From Salinicola sp. (GTDB lineage Bacteria; Pseudomonadota; Gammaproteobacteria; Pseudomonadales; Halomonadaceae): a DNA stretch of 64,000 nucleotides. Below, one piece after another: positions 63,258 through 64,000 of this stretch. A program made the position numbers and the translations under genes. The first letter of the stretch is position 1; each line of letters begins with the position of its first letter. The stretch covers positions 1 through 64,000 of the forward strand of contig NZNW01000044.1 in the NCBI GenBank assembly GCA_002695065.1, read 5' to 3'. The notes below the pieces were generated by a model. It was not told where the DNA came from. It was given only the letters and a program-made list of their open reading frames with translations, and did not search any database.

Positions 63258-63693
63258 GAGTTCGGTCAGAGAGGGCTCGTGTCGCAGGCAATGACTTTTG
63301 CCGAGATAGAAAAGAAGGACAAGAGGCGGTCAGTTCAAACGCCGCGCGGCGCGTTCAGTCGTCCCAGAAGCCAGGCGCTTCGCATGGTCTATTGGCCCTG
63401 CCATCAACGCAGGTCGGGATGCCGACTTGGCGTGTGTGACGAAGGTGCCGGGAGAGCGATTCGATTCGCCTGCAATCTCGCGGAAAGAGTCATCCGAAAG
63501 AGTTGTCGCTATCCAAAAATCGGCGTTGGCCGAGAATCGGTACTGGGATTGACTGACGACTTGGGGGACCGCGACGCGGTCGAGAAGCATTCGGAACAGG
63601 CGAACGTCCAGATGGTAGACAAGCTATCTGCCGAAAGCAAGTCACGATATGGAGATATTGAACCATGAGGTCAAGTCTCCGCAAGGCCAACGC
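63258..63693. other. Rho leader region
   Basis: 436 bases between the thioredoxin gene and rho, with no convincing gene. A plus-strand frame at 63279-63668 is not supported by a ribosome-binding site or by its composition. rho is autoregulated by Rho-dependent termination in its leader in E. coli, so a long leader here may serve the same role; this is inference. Confidence 0.5.
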
Positions 63694-64000
63694 CTAATGA
63701 CGCGTACACTCCTCGCCCAGCTGCAACAATTGCTGTTCCGACAATGCCCCGACTCGTGTCAGCCGAGGCTCCCCGTCGACGAACAGAATCATCGTGGGCG
63801 TTCCCTTGACCCCGTAACGTTCGGCCAGCGTCGGCTCGCGGTCCACATCCACCACGCCCACCGGCACACCGCGGATCGACTCGTGCGAAATCGAGGAGAG
63901 CCGGGACAACAGCGTTTCGCAGGGCTGACACCAGCCGGCGACGAAGATCGCCAGCCAGGGCGATTCCCGCGTTTCACGCTGCTGCTCGAAAGTCTCGCTG
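63694..64000 (-). CDS. Thioredoxin-family protein, C-terminal part (cut by window edge)
   Basis: About 102 residues of a thioredoxin-fold protein running in from the right edge. The active site is FVAGWCQPCETLLSRL, with Gln in place of the Gly of thioredoxin WCGPC. The cis-proline loop VKGTPTMILFVDGE and a C-terminal helix follow, then TRH and stop. The start lies outside the window. Gene order next to rho suggests a TrxA position, but the altered active-site dipeptide and the extra upstream residues (ETFEQQRETRESPWLAI) make a divergent thioredoxin a fair alternative. Confidence 0.85.
   Translation of the reverse strand, partial: SETFEQQRETRESPWLAIFVAGWCQPCETLLSRLSSISHESIRGVPVGVVDVDREPTLAERYGVKGTPTMILFVDGEPRLTRVGALSEQQLLQLGEECTRH

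Noticed and set aside
63279-63668. 129-residue plus-strand frame in the rho leader
   Set aside because: No ribosome-binding site, arginine-rich translation and opposite orientation to the neighbouring operon.

Overview
The window looks like chromosomal DNA from a GC-rich, moderately halophilic gammaproteobacterium, most likely of the family Halomonadaceae (Halomonas, Salinicola, Chromohalobacter or a relative). That placement is inferred from protein character and gene order (pilMNOPQ-aroK-aroB-gltBD, ubiE-ubiJ-ubiB-hisE-tatABC-hemB-ppk1, ubiD-fre, trx-rho), not from a database search. No rRNA, tRNA, CRISPR array, prophage or intact insertion sequence was seen.

Layout. 1-4.7 kb: truncated pyrG, a ChaC-like glutathione cyclotransferase, a uracil-type NCS2 permease, a divergent ferredoxin-reductase-like flavoprotein and a small unknown protein. 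4.8-18.1 kb (minus strand): glutamate synthase gltD and gltB, then aroB and aroK directly behind the type IV pilus assembly operon pilMNOPQ. 18.2-21.7 kb (plus): penicillin-binding protein 1A (mrcA) and a DUF481 outer-membrane protein. 21.8-23.7 kb (minus): a single-domain malic enzyme and rpmE. 23.9-40.3 kb (plus): priA, argS, an FtsN-like SPOR protein, hslVU, a DUF971 protein, ubiE-ubiJ-ubiB, hisE, tatABC, hemB and ppk1.

40.4-55.9 kb holds the most striking module: a PhoX-type phosphatase, a divergent SoxB-like lipoprotein that has lost its metal ligands, and a complete gspC-N type II secretion operon. The divergent control region carries two Pho-box-like sites, one facing each way. Each lies 10-11 bases from a candidate -10 element, so the secretion system and the phosphatase appear to be one phosphate-starvation regulon. 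Both flanking proteins carry twin-arginine lipoprotein signals, and tatABC and ppk1 lie just upstream.

55.9-64 kb: DAHP synthase (aroG type), preceded by a previously unannotated 22-codon leader peptide with the core FFGYGYWF and a 14-bp hairpin, which looks like an aromatic amino acid attenuator. Then come an ECF sigma factor with its RskA-like anti-sigma factor, folM-fre-ubiD, rho, and a truncated thioredoxin with a WCQPC motif.

A second theme is short tandem repeats fused to the 3' ends of genes. GCCGTAA is repeated 7 times after priA. GCTCGAA is repeated 9 times after ubiB and 5 times after ppk1. Duplications of 18-24 bases sit at or after the stop codons of gltD, aroK, the SPOR gene and the DUF481 gene. 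A 27-bp palindromic element recurs after hslU and ppk1. In-frame micro-repeats also occur in gspK, gspL and gspM.
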